20,120 bases of DNA, taken from the NCBI GenBank assembly GCA_013154075.1, contig JAADDG010000044.1, positions 1 to 20,120 on the forward strand. The letters run 5' to 3'. The notes under the pieces are model-generated. The model was not told where the DNA came from. It worked only from the letters and a program-made list of their open reading frames with translations, and did not search any database. This DNA is from Campylobacterota bacterium. GTDB taxonomy: Bacteria; Campylobacterota; Campylobacteria; Campylobacterales; JAADDG01. The translations under genes were made by a program, and so were the position numbers. This document shows positions 7,369 through 15,406 of this stretch, piece by piece; position 1 is the stretch's first letter; every line of letters starts with the position of its first letter.

Positions 7369-8013
7369 TTGAGAAAAGCTTTCACCTTAATGGAGCTTGT
7401 AGCGGTAATTTTGATAATCGGTATTCTTGCCGGAATTATCGTGCCCAAGTTCAGATCCTTCTCCGATCAGGCCAAAAAAAGCTCCGAGATAGCGGTCGCT
7501 TCGGCGGTCGCTTCCGCTTTGGATAGAATTGAGGGAGAGTGGAGTATAAACGACGGGGATTTTGATTGGAATCATGACGGTATAGTCGATGATATCCAAA
7601 AGGATCTATCTTCCGCCGGTTATCCCTATCATCTTGATAGAGACGGCAAGACTTTCGGAGCTGTTTTGAAAAGAGACAACGGTGATAAGTTCGTTTTGCA
7701 AGCTTCCGATAGAGTTTCGTCAAAGGTTTTGTATTCCATTTTTACCGGTCCGGCAAGCGATCCTATAAACGGTGTGAAATTTTCTAACGAGAGTTTTAAT
7801 ATCGATATTCCCTATAAGCCTGATAAAAACGATTTTTGGCTCTACGTGATAGAGGCTAATGCTACAAATAAGGGCTGTTTTGTAAAAGGAGATTATATAG
7901 ATACCAAACAGGTGGTTGCCGGAGATTTTATTTTGATAGACGTAAAAGGTAAAAAGAGAGTTGATTTTAAAAGAGACGACTTAGGAATGCATTTTAGGAT
8001 AGAGTGCGATTAA
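7369..8013 (+). CDS. Second type IV pilin-like protein, paralogue of the preceding gene
   Basis: Prepilin of 214 aa starting at TTG (7369), with AGGA 8 nt upstream. Leader MRKA, then FTLMELVAVILIIGI; E9 is the +5 glutamate, and the residue before the cleavage site is alanine, not glycine. KPDKNDFW at 150-157 matches the upstream pilin. Residues 66-75, DWNHDGIVDD, look like a calcium-binding DxNxDG loop. Two cysteines, C170 and C213, could form the C-terminal disulfide loop typical of type IV pilins. It lies 19 nt after the first pilin and is probably co-transcribed with it, ending at a terminator shared with the convergent operon. Which of the two is the major subunit cannot be told from sequence. 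Confidence 0.83.
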   Translation: MRKAFTLMELVAVILIIGILAGIIVPKFRSFSDQAKKSSEIAVASAVASALDRIEGEWSINDGDFDWNHDGIVDDIQKDLSSAGYPYHLDRDGKTFGAVLKRDNGDKFVLQASDRVSSKVLYSIFTGPASDPINGVKFSNESFNIDIPYKPDKNDFWLYVIEANATNKGCFVKGDYIDTKQVVAGDFILIDVKGKKRVDFKRDDLGMHFRIECD

Positions 8014-8017
8014 CTCC

Positions 8018-8043
8018 TAAAAGGAGGAGATTTCCTCCTTTTA
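8018..8043. terminator. Bidirectional terminator between pilins and the pilus operon
   Basis: The perfect 11-bp stem TAAAAGGAGGA (8018-8028) / TCCTCCTTTTA (8033-8043) has a GATT loop. A-runs and T-runs on the two ends make it work on both strands. It sits between the second pilin stop (8013) and the mshG stop (8056). Confidence 0.75.
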
Positions 8044-8055
8044 ACTTCAAAAAGA

Positions 8056-9300
8056 TCAGTTGCCGTTTACTGCGTCCGCCATCGACCACATAGGCAAGAA
8101 TATTCCGGCAGCAAGCAGTAAAACGAAAGAGGCGATAGCAAAGATAAGTATAGGTTCTATCATCGTAGAGACGTTATCTACCAAGTTTACGTATTTATCG
8201 GAGTAGTATTTGCTGATTTTTTTTAGCATGATATTTAAAGAACCGCTTGTCTCTCCCGCTTTTATCATCTGTATTATCATGCTTGGAAACTGTTTTGTAT
8301 CTTCAAAGCCTTGAGTGAGGCTTCTTCCCTCTTCGATATCTATAACTATTTTTGATAATTTTTCTTTTATGTATCTGTTTTCGACTATTTCTATGGAAGT
8401 ATTTAGGGAGTCCGTTATAGGCACTCCGGAATCGGAGAGTCTTTCAAAAACGTAAATGAATCTTCCTATCATAGCCAGTTTTATCACTTTGCCTAAAATA
8501 AATACCTTTAAAATCATCATATCGAAATAGTATCTGAACTTTTCGTTTTTACGATAAAGAAAGATAGTCAAAGCGGTAATTATAAGCAATAAAACCAAAG
8601 AGATTTGGTAGTAGTTTCTAACGAAACTCTCGATATTCAATAAAACTATTGTCGGGTAGGGTAGGGTGGTGTTGTACTCTTTGAATAGAGATTGAAATTC
8701 GGGAACTACGTTTACTATTATGAATCCGAAAGCCGCTATCATCGCTATCATCGTAAGCAAAGGATATCTTATAGCCTTTTTGAGTCTAACTCTATTATCC
8801 AAAATCTCTTGCAAAATATCGGCAAGTTTGGTTATGGCGTTACTTAGAGTTCCCGTCTGCTCTCCCAAATTTACCATCGCATAAGAGATCTCTCCAAGCT
8901 CGTATTTATACTTTAAAAACGCTTTTGTCAAAGATATTCCCGATTCTATCTGGTTTAAAATATCCTCGAAAATTCTTTTTAGTTGGCGGTTTTCCGTGGA
9001 TTTTACCACATCTTGCAGGCATACGGTTACCGGAAGTCCCGCATCGAGCATAATCGCCAGATGTCTTAAAACGGCTATATAAGGCTCCAAAGAGACTCTT
9101 CTTGTCATTACGTATTTGTTAAACTGCTCTATTAGATTTTTGAATTTGTACTCTATAGGTTCGTCTATCTCTTTGATATCTATAAAGACTCCCATCGATA
9201 GATTTCGAAATTGCTTTATCGCTTCTATTTTATGAAGAGATGGGATTACTATCGTGTGTCTCTCTCCGTTTTTTAGATAGATAACTTGAAAATATTTCAT
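8056..9300 (-). CDS. mshG: Inner-membrane platform protein, GspF/PilC family (MshG-like)
   Basis: Polytopic inner-membrane protein at the base of the pilus, which passes the ATPase's motion to pilin subunits; 414 aa. There are two T2SSF repeats (about 75-200 and 277-400). Each has the family's helical pattern (DAGLPVTVCL and DSGVPITDSL; GEQTGTLSNAI and GETSGSLNIML). Membrane segments are at about 179-201, 231-250 and 381-404. Length is as expected. It is the last gene of the operon, overlapping the stop of mshE by 4 nt (ATGA), and ends 13 nt before the shared terminator. The MshG label rests on family plus gene order. Confidence 0.92.
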   Translation of the reverse strand: MKYFQVIYLKNGERHTIVIPSLHKIEAIKQFRNLSMGVFIDIKEIDEPIEYKFKNLIEQFNKYVMTRRVSLEPYIAVLRHLAIMLDAGLPVTVCLQDVVKSTENRQLKRIFEDILNQIESGISLTKAFLKYKYELGEISYAMVNLGEQTGTLSNAITKLADILQEILDNRVRLKKAIRYPLLTMIAMIAAFGFIIVNVVPEFQSLFKEYNTTLPYPTIVLLNIESFVRNYYQISLVLLLIITALTIFLYRKNEKFRYYFDMMILKVFILGKVIKLAMIGRFIYVFERLSDSGVPITDSLNTSIEIVENRYIKEKLSKIVIDIEEGRSLTQGFEDTKQFPSMIIQMIKAGETSGSLNIMLKKISKYYSDKYVNLVDNVSTMIEPILIFAIASFVLLLAAGIFLPMWSMADAVNGN

Positions 9301-10967
9301 GAAACCTTTACCACTCTCAAGACTTCTTCAAGAGTTGTGATTCCCATCAAAGATTTTCTAAGGCCGTCTATAATCATCGGAGCGTATCCTTCTTTTTTGG
9401 CCTCTTTTACTATTTCGAATTTGTTTGCGTTGGAGGAGATTAGGTGAGATAAAAGGTTTGTATTTTCCAAAATTTCGCTTATTACGATTCTTCCGCTATA
9501 TCCCGTAAACATACATTTGGCACAGCCTTCCCCTTTATAAAACTCTACGTTTTTTGGAAGATATTTTTCCACCTTTTCCAAAATATTTCTGTGGGGTCTG
9601 TATTTGGTTTTGCAGTAGGGGCAGATTTTTCTCGCTAATCTTTGGGAGACTATTCCTATGAGAGAGTCGGCTATCAAATAGGGCTCAAGCCCCATCTGAA
9701 CCATTCTCGTAATTGCGCTTGGAGCGTCGTTTGTATGGAGTGTGGAAAATACGAGGTGGCCGGTAAGCGAGGCTTGAACGGCCGCGTTTAGGGTTTCATA
9801 ATCTCTTGCCTCTCCCACCATGATGATATCGGGATCTTGTCTTAATACCGATCTTAGGATGTGAGAGAATGTAAAACCTATCTTTTCGTTTACCTGAATC
9901 TGTTGAATAAGCGGCAGTCTATACTCTATGGGATCCTCTATCGTTATCGCTTTGTTTTCGACTCCCTTGATTTCGTTTAAAGCCGCGTATAGAGTGGTTG
10001 TTTTACCGCTTCCGGTGGGACCTGTTACGAAGACTATTCCGTATGGAGTGTTTAGGAAATTTTCCATCTTTTTTAGGTTTTTTTTGTTAAATCCGAGCTC
10101 ATTTAGTTTCAAAAGGGCTTTTTGCTGATCCAAAATCCTCAAAACTATCGACTCTCCATAGAGAGTAGGAACGGTGGAGAGACGAAAATCGTAGCTTTTT
10201 TGAGAAATTTGCAAAGAAAATCTCCCGTCTTGCGCTTTTCTTCTCTCGCTTATATCGAGGTTTCCCAAAATTTTTATTCTGGAAGTTAGAGCATTGTAAA
10301 CCTCTTTTTCGAAAATGAAGCTCTCTCTCAAGACGCCGTCTATTCTGTTTCTAACTACCGCTTGCGAGGTGGAGGGCTCTATATGGATATCGCTTGCGTT
10401 GTTGAAAACGGCGTTTTTTATGATCTGCTCTATCAGTTTCATTACAGAGCTTTGCTCGTTTTCGTTTTTTAAAGAGCCGCTTTGGATGTCTCTTTTTACG
10501 CTCTCTATCAATGATTTTGTCGTTTGAATTATCTCGAATCTCTCAAAAATATGCTTAATTTCGCTTTTTGTGGCTACATATAGTTTTATCGGTTTTACCG
10601 CGATGTGTTTTTCGAAAAGCTCTATCGCGTCGTAGTTTAGGGGATCGGCTATCGCTATATGGACGAAATTTTCATCCTCTTTGAAGACTATCGCATCGGC
10701 GTTTTTAAAGAGATTTATCGGATATGATTCGAAAAGCGAGAAATCTATCTCCACCGAAAATAGATCGATAAACTCCAATCCGAGCTGATTAGCTAAAATT
10801 TGAGCAAGCTCTTTTTCCTCTATGTATCCTTCGTTGACTAAAATTTCTCCAAGTTTTTTATTATAGGAGTTTTCTTGCTGTATAGCTAGGGCTTTTTGAA
10901 GCTGCTCTTTTGTAATAAGACCCTTCTCTTCTAAAAGATCTCCGAGACGGATTTTATTCTTTATCAT
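9297..10967 (-). CDS. mshE: Pilus assembly ATPase, GspE/PilB family with MshEN domain (MshE-like)
   Basis: Cytoplasmic hexameric motor for pilus extension, 556 aa. Residues 7-30 and 38-61 are two tandem MshEN motifs (RLGDLLEEKGLI, KLGEILVNEGYI), the type that binds c-di-GMP in Vibrio MshE. The ATPase core has Walker A GPTGSGKTT (316-324), Asp box ITIEDPIEYR (341-350), Walker B IIMVGEARD (381-389, with A where most homologues have I) and His box STLHTND (408-414). Four cysteines, C449/C452 and C482/C485, form the CxxC pairs of the zinc site found in assembly ATPases, not in PilT retraction ATPases. It overlaps neighbours by 1 nt (TAATG) and 4 nt. Confidence 0.95.
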   Translation of the reverse strand: MIKNKIRLGDLLEEKGLITKEQLQKALAIQQENSYNKKLGEILVNEGYIEEKELAQILANQLGLEFIDLFSVEIDFSLFESYPINLFKNADAIVFKEDENFVHIAIADPLNYDAIELFEKHIAVKPIKLYVATKSEIKHIFERFEIIQTTKSLIESVKRDIQSGSLKNENEQSSVMKLIEQIIKNAVFNNASDIHIEPSTSQAVVRNRIDGVLRESFIFEKEVYNALTSRIKILGNLDISERRKAQDGRFSLQISQKSYDFRLSTVPTLYGESIVLRILDQQKALLKLNELGFNKKNLKKMENFLNTPYGIVFVTGPTGSGKTTTLYAALNEIKGVENKAITIEDPIEYRLPLIQQIQVNEKIGFTFSHILRSVLRQDPDIIMVGEARDYETLNAAVQASLTGHLVFSTLHTNDAPSAITRMVQMGLEPYLIADSLIGIVSQRLARKICPYCKTKYRPHRNILEKVEKYLPKNVEFYKGEGCAKCMFTGYSGRIVISEILENTNLLSHLISSNANKFEIVKEAKKEGYAPMIIDGLRKSLMGITTLEEVLRVVKVS

Positions 10968-11503
10968 TATCTGATCCTATGACTCTTTATAACCGTATCT
11001 CCTAAATACTCTTTTATCAAAATCACTGACGGCTCTTTTTTGGAAAGAGATACTCTATAGGTATTGTTTTTTGTATTTATTTCTATTATTTTGGGATTAT
11101 CGGAGATTTTTTTATATTTTTTAGAAGCTATTCGGTTAAAGATTAGAGAGAGGATGTGGTCGGTTTTTGGGAAAGTTAGATAATCTATATCCGTGGAGTC
11201 TTTTAGAAACTGTAAAAGAAGGCTTTTTTGCAAAGATAGGGTTAGAAAGTATGATCTGTTTTCTCTATACTCTTTTTTACTTATCAGTTTGGGAGCTATG
11301 ATCGAGAGAATATCTATTTGATCGCTTTTTGAGCAGGCGTCGCCTATCAAAGAGAGCATCGCTTCGTTGCTTTTATCGAGTATTTTCATTCCTTCCGTGC
11401 ACGCCTTTTCGTAATTTTTGAATTGGTAATAAAGAATTACCGATTTGCTTAAAGAGGCGAAAGAGAAACTGAAAAAGATAGAGATTAAAAGTACGTATCT
11501 CAT
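10967..11503 (-). CDS. Exported protein of unknown function between mshN and mshE
   Basis: I do not recognise this 178-aa protein. Residues 1-16 (MRYVLLISIFFSFSFA) form a signal peptide; no other membrane segment is visible, so it is probably periplasmic. The mature part is mainly helical, with two cysteines (about C35 and C57) and a repeat-like pattern (YYQFKNYEKACTEGMKIL) that could be a degenerate TPR. A short basic beta-rich tail follows (NTYRVSLSKKEPSVILI). It overlaps mshN by 4 nt and mshE by 1 nt, so it is surely co-expressed with the pilus machine. In the Vibrio order mshN is followed directly by mshE, so this gene is extra. A pilotin-like or scaffolding role is only a guess. Confidence 0.8.
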   Translation of the reverse strand: MRYVLLISIFFSFSFASLSKSVILYYQFKNYEKACTEGMKILDKSNEAMLSLIGDACSKSDQIDILSIIAPKLISKKEYRENRSYFLTLSLQKSLLLQFLKDSTDIDYLTFPKTDHILSLIFNRIASKKYKKISDNPKIIEINTKNNTYRVSLSKKEPSVILIKEYLGDTVIKSHRIR

Positions 11504-12183
11504 TTTTTCACTCTTTTTTTAGTGAGTTTTTTCAAAAGATTTTCGGCCTCTTTTGATTTGTGGTTGTTAAGATATGTTTTTAGAGCTTTTATGGCAAGTT
11601 TTTTTTGTCCGAGACTCTCTTTCGCTTTGGCATAAATTATCCAAGGTTCGGCTTTTCCGGGAGCGTATCTTGCCGCCTTTATAGACCATTTGATTGCTTT
11701 TTTGTACTTTTTTTTCTCCAAAAAGAGCTTTGCTAAGGAGATGGCGCTTTTGTAGTCTCCGAACAGATCGAAATTTCTTTTTAGAGTTTTTTCGTCTTTT
11801 ATCTCTACCGTATTTAGAGCCTCTTTTTCTCTCTTTTTGGTCTTTCTTTTATATACCTCTTTTGGCATCGGCTCTTCTTTGGGCAAGGCGTTTACTTTTT
11901 GGATTTTTAGGGACTCTTTTTTCTCGATTTCCGGTTTCAACTCCTCAAGGTCTATTTTCGGGGAGAGTTTCAAAGATGGCTCTTTTTTGATCGGAGGGCT
12001 TTTTTGTTCGTTTAAAATGCTCTTTTTTATCTCTTTGACGGATGAATTATTTTGCAAGAGATAGCTTACTCCCACCAAAAGAGCTCCGATTAAAGCTCCC
12101 AAAGATAGAAATATTTTTAGATACTTTTTTCTTTGCAGTTTGTTGTATTTTCTTTCCAACTCTTCGAAACTGTTATTTAACAT
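11500..12183 (-). CDS. mshN: Membrane-anchored TPR protein (MshN-like)
   Basis: A bitopic protein of 227 aa: a short cytoplasmic N-terminus, a membrane helix at about 23-43, then a long Lys/Glu/Pro-rich spacer (50-135) and C-terminal TPR helices (about 146-218, with AKLFLEKKKYKKAIKWSIKA and the next repeat through LGQKKLAIKALKTYL). This matches MshN in layout and in its place after mshM. Such proteins are thought to bridge the inner membrane and peptidoglycan or secretin in MSHA systems. The name rests on architecture and synteny, as sequence in the spacer is too low in complexity to compare. The start overlaps mshM by 11 nt. Confidence 0.78.
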   Translation of the reverse strand: MLNNSFEELERKYNKLQRKKYLKIFLSLGALIGALLVGVSYLLQNNSSVKEIKKSILNEQKSPPIKKEPSLKLSPKIDLEELKPEIEKKESLKIQKVNALPKEEPMPKEVYKRKTKKREKEALNTVEIKDEKTLKRNFDLFGDYKSAISLAKLFLEKKKYKKAIKWSIKAARYAPGKAEPWIIYAKAKESLGQKKLAIKALKTYLNNHKSKEAENLLKKLTKKRVKK

Positions 12184-12973
12184 CGATAAGTCCTAAATCT
12201 ATAGCCGCCATAGTTAGCAGCTTTTTGTTTATTTTTTGGTACTCTTTTAGGTTGTTGTCATGAGCGTATGATAAAAGCTCGAAAAGTGTGGACATATATC
12301 TCTTTAGCATTCTGAAATTCCTTTGTGTGAAATTGGCTATCATTTCGAAATGCCTCTCTTCGAACATCGATGAGATCTCTCCTAAGGAGTTGTTTAGAAG
12401 TTTGCTTTGTATATATCTGCTAACTTCCGAAGTTTGTAGAGGCTTTAGATTGATATCGGCGTGAAATCTGCTTTTGAAATAGTCGGATTTCAGTATCTTT
12501 CTTCTCTCTTTATAGTGCATGGAGAGAACGAATTTAAATAGTTTGGTATCGCTTAAAATTCTTATAAGCTCAAGCTGCTCGTCGGTAAGGATCTGCGCTT
12601 CGTCTATGAATATGGCGTTTTCTATATTTTGGTAAAGCTGAATGGTTTTTTCCTTTAATTCTCCGTAATTTAGATTCGTTTCATACTCTCCGAGCCGTTT
12701 ATAGATCAATTTTTTGAAAAACTCCTCTTTGGTAAAGAAGGGGTCTTTAAAAAAGATTATATTTCTTCTTTTTTGAATTTTCTCTTTAACGTAGCTTAGC
12801 ATAAAGGTTTTTCCCACGCCCGGATCGCCCGTTAGAAATATGAGAAAGATGTTTTTCGAATTTAAAGCCTCAAAAAGCTTTTTTCTTACCTCTTCGGCGC
12901 TGAAGCTGTCGAAATATTCCTGAGTGTTTATGATGTCGTTGAAAATCTGCTGCGCTTTGTCGAATCGATTCAT
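12173..12973 (-). CDS. mshM: AAA ATPase, ExeA/MshM family
   Basis: Cytoplasmic AAA ATPase of 266 aa, related to ExeA/GspA, which helps multimerise or place the secretin in the cell wall. Walker A is GDPGVGKT (49-56) and Walker B is AIFIDEAQ (120-127). The arginine-containing stretch RNFRMLKRYM (218-227) fits the sensor-2/lid region. Unlike ExeA, it has no membrane segment and no peptidoglycan-binding domain, so any contact with the wall must go through MshN or another partner. Position between the secretin and the TPR gene is the same as mshM in Vibrio. Confidence 0.85.
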   Translation of the reverse strand: MNRFDKAQQIFNDIINTQEYFDSFSAEEVRKKLFEALNSKNIFLIFLTGDPGVGKTFMLSYVKEKIQKRRNIIFFKDPFFTKEEFFKKLIYKRLGEYETNLNYGELKEKTIQLYQNIENAIFIDEAQILTDEQLELIRILSDTKLFKFVLSMHYKERRKILKSDYFKSRFHADINLKPLQTSEVSRYIQSKLLNNSLGEISSMFEERHFEMIANFTQRNFRMLKRYMSTLFELLSYAHDNNLKEYQKINKKLLTMAAIDLGLIDVK

Positions 12974-14397
12974 TCTGTAATCCTGTGTTCGAAATCTTCA
13001 AGAGTCGGGAACGATTTAAATTTTTCGTCTCCGTTTATTATATAGGGTGTGATTATCATTATAAGCTCGCTCTTTACGCTCTTTTTGCGAGTGCCGCTAA
13101 ATGCGTGCTTTATGATGGGAATGCTTCCTAAAATGGGCACTTTCGTATTTACCGTCTCTTCTCTTTTTTGAATCAGCCCTCCAAGAAGAATCTTTTTGCC
13201 GTTTTTGACTTTCACTATGGAAGAGAGCTGTTTTAGTTTAACGTCCGGAGCGAGATAAGGCACTCCTTTTTCATCTTTGTGTTCATCCGCTATTTCGCTT
13301 ACTACCGGATTTATCTTTAGGATAATATCGTCATTTTGAGTTATTTCGGGAGTGATATCCAAAGTAATTCCCACAAACGTGGAATCCACTTGATATTCCG
13401 GGGTTGTTGTGGTGCCGGAATTGGTGGAGGTTGTGGTAACTCCGGTGGAGTATTGGTAGTTTACCTCTTTTCCTACGTTTATGATTGCCGGCTGATTGTT
13501 TAGAGTTAGGATTTTGGGGTTTGATACGATGTTTACCTTTCCTTGCGTTTTTAGAAATTGCATCAAAGCCTCTATCGTAAAATTATAGCCTATTAGGTAG
13601 TTTGGATAAGAGAAGCTTCCTTGCACCACCTTATCTACCCTGCTTTTCGTAGCGTCCGAGTTTCCTTGCAAAGATATTTGAAATTTGCTCCAATCTATCC
13701 CTTCGTTGTGCTCTTTGTCAAATGTGATTTCTATGATTTTGGTATCGATAAGAACCTGTTTGTGGAGTCTTTTTAGAATGGTTTTGACATATTTTTCCAC
13801 CTCTTTTATCTGGTTGTATGTGCCGGTAACCGTTAAAATCCCGGCTTCTTGATTTATCATCACTTTCGCTTCGGCTTTGGGATCGGAAGATAGAATGTTT
13901 TTAATCTCTTTTTCTATTTTGTCCCAAAATTTAAATTCCGATGTAAAGTTTACGGTGGTGGAATCATCTCCGTCTTCTCCCGAAGAGCCCGTTTTTATTG
14001 TTTTGTTGCTGCTGCTTTTTCTTTGGGAGAAACTTACGTAGTCTATTGGAAAGCTTTTGGTTATTTTATAGGATATTTTCAGTATTTTTCCGTTTTTTTC
14101 AAGAGTATAGAATAAATTGTTATCTTTTAAAAGCATATCCAAAAGTTCCGTTAGCGTGAAATCGTGAACGTTTATGTAGCTTATATTTTTCTCAGCCTTT
14201 CTTTTGCTCTCTTTGTCTTTGAAAATGATGCTTATTTTGCAGATGGAGGCGATATTTTCCAAAACATCGAGTATCGATACTTCGTTTTCATCTCCGTTTA
14301 CGCTGAAAGTGAATAGTTTTTTGTCGCATACTTCGTTTGCCGATATCTGCTGTAAGGTTGTAAAAACGAATAAAAAAGATATTAGAATTTTCTTCAT
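12970..14397 (-). CDS. mshL: Outer membrane secretin, MshL/PilQ family
   Basis: Gated outer membrane channel through which the pilus leaves the cell, 475 aa. Residues 1-20 are a signal peptide (cleavage QISA-NE). A STN-like domain follows at about 30-110, a Ser/Gly/Asp linker (about 128-148), an N1-type domain (about 150-212), and the secretin core from about 285 to 455. The core has VSNPKILTLNNQPAIINVG (291-309) and the conserved VPILGSIPII (420-429) before the final strand ELIMIITPYI (444-453). A Thr/Ser-rich run (315-332) fits the gate loop. No lipobox cysteine at the cleavage site, so it is not obviously a lipoprotein, unlike Vibrio MshL. It overlaps neighbours by 4 nt on both sides. Confidence 0.93.
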   Translation of the reverse strand: MKKILISFLFVFTTLQQISANEVCDKKLFTFSVNGDENEVSILDVLENIASICKISIIFKDKESKRKAEKNISYINVHDFTLTELLDMLLKDNNLFYTLEKNGKILKISYKITKSFPIDYVSFSQRKSSSNKTIKTGSSGEDGDDSTTVNFTSEFKFWDKIEKEIKNILSSDPKAEAKVMINQEAGILTVTGTYNQIKEVEKYVKTILKRLHKQVLIDTKIIEITFDKEHNEGIDWSKFQISLQGNSDATKSRVDKVVQGSFSYPNYLIGYNFTIEALMQFLKTQGKVNIVSNPKILTLNNQPAIINVGKEVNYQYSTGVTTTSTNSGTTTTPEYQVDSTFVGITLDITPEITQNDDIILKINPVVSEIADEHKDEKGVPYLAPDVKLKQLSSIVKVKNGKKILLGGLIQKREETVNTKVPILGSIPIIKHAFSGTRKKSVKSELIMIITPYIINGDEKFKSFPTLEDFEHRITE

Positions 14398-14783
14398 CTT
14401 ACTATTTCCTTCACTTTCAATAAAGAGGGCTTTTTATATAGCTTTAAGAGAATCGTTTTTTGGCCTCTTTTTAGCCAAACTCTTTGCTCTTCGATCTTTA
14501 TTATTTTGTAGTTTCCGACTCTACTTCCCTCTTTTAGCCATTTTCCGTTTATTAAAGCCTCTTTGTTGAGGATGGCTTTTAGCTTGAGAGGGGTTCTTTT
14601 TTTTATTATCTTTTTTTTCACTTTTTTCTTTTTTGTAGGAAAGAAGGGATCGTAACTTATCTCTATCTTTCTTTCCGTTTTCGAAAAGGTTTTTAGCTTT
14701 TCTATTTTTTTTAATATTTTGCTTATATCTTGCGAGAAGGCGCAAGAGAGCGTCAAAAGCACTATTACGGTTTTTCTAATCAT
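14394..14783 (-). CDS. Small exported alignment protein (MshK/PilP/GspC-like)
   Basis: Periplasmic protein of 129 aa. It has a signal peptide (1-17, CAFS-QD), a YDPFFPT motif at 44-50 resembling the DPF motif of PilP/GspC, and a very basic linker (51-66). A small beta domain (about 66-120) has the pattern LKAILNKEALINGKWLKEG...VWLKRGQKTILLKL typical of the GspC HR fold. It probably links the inner-membrane MshI/MshJ complex to the secretin encoded next. The position equals mshK of the MSHA locus. Similarity in such short proteins is weak, so the exact family is uncertain. TLSC at 11-14 is not a convincing lipobox. Confidence 0.75.
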   Translation of the reverse strand: MIRKTVIVLLTLSCAFSQDISKILKKIEKLKTFSKTERKIEISYDPFFPTKKKKVKKKIIKKRTPLKLKAILNKEALINGKWLKEGSRVGNYKIIKIEEQRVWLKRGQKTILLKLYKKPSLLKVKEIVR

Positions 14784-15406
14784 AACTTAATTCCGTATAG
14801 AATCCAGACAAAAGAGAACTCTACGGAGTCTTTTGCTTTTTTTAGATCTATATCGTTTATATCGGATAAAATATTTACTTCTTCAATGGAGTTAATAAAG
14901 TTTATTATATTTTTAAATTGTCCCCTTCCTTTTATCTCCATCCTTTTCATCTCTTTTATGCCGTAAAAATTTACGGTTTGATTCTCATCTTTTGCGACTT
15001 TTTTGATGTAAGCTATTTTTAGGTTTTCTTTGATGGAGTTTTTTAACACTCTATCCAAAGCTTTTGCGAACTTCTCCTCTTTATAAAGATATGGAAGGGC
15101 GTAGAGTTTGGATTCTATGAGGTTTAGGTTCTCTTTTAGATCGTTTACTTCGCTCTTTTTTTCGAGAAGCTCCTTTTTTAGGGTGTTTAGTTTACGATTT
15201 AGAGCGTTTGGATTCTCTTGTGTTAGAGATTGTTCTAAGGATTCTATTTCATATCGGAGATTCTCTTCTTTATCTTTTAGGGGAGGGAGTATATATTTTA
15301 GGAAAACGGCTATTATCAGCAAAAAAGAGAGGGTATAAATAATGGCTTTATGTCTTGGAGGAGAGTTTTTTAAAAACTCCTCCAATTTTTCGAAAGACGA
15401 TTTCAT
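14780..15406 (-). CDS. mshJ: Inner-membrane alignment protein (MshJ/GspM/PilO-like)
   Basis: Bitopic inner-membrane protein of 208 aa. A short cytoplasmic tail (1-20) precedes a membrane helix at about 21-40. A coiled coil follows at about 43-100, rich in E, K, L and N, and a C-terminal periplasmic domain (about 115-208) ends in FIN...IDLKKAKDSVEFSFVWILY, as in the ferredoxin-like fold of PilO/GspM. It would partner the MshI product encoded just upstream, with a 4-nt overlap. The assignment comes from topology, size and order. Confidence 0.8.
   Translation of the reverse strand: MKSSFEKLEEFLKNSPPRHKAIIYTLSFLLIIAVFLKYILPPLKDKEENLRYEIESLEQSLTQENPNALNRKLNTLKKELLEKKSEVNDLKENLNLIESKLYALPYLYKEEKFAKALDRVLKNSIKENLKIAYIKKVAKDENQTVNFYGIKEMKRMEIKGRGQFKNIINFINSIEEVNILSDINDIDLKKAKDSVEFSFVWILYGIKL

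Noticed and set aside
6908..7448. Minus-strand frames opposite the first pilin
   Set aside because: They are antisense to a pilin with a classic type III signal peptide and have no ribosome site or domain.
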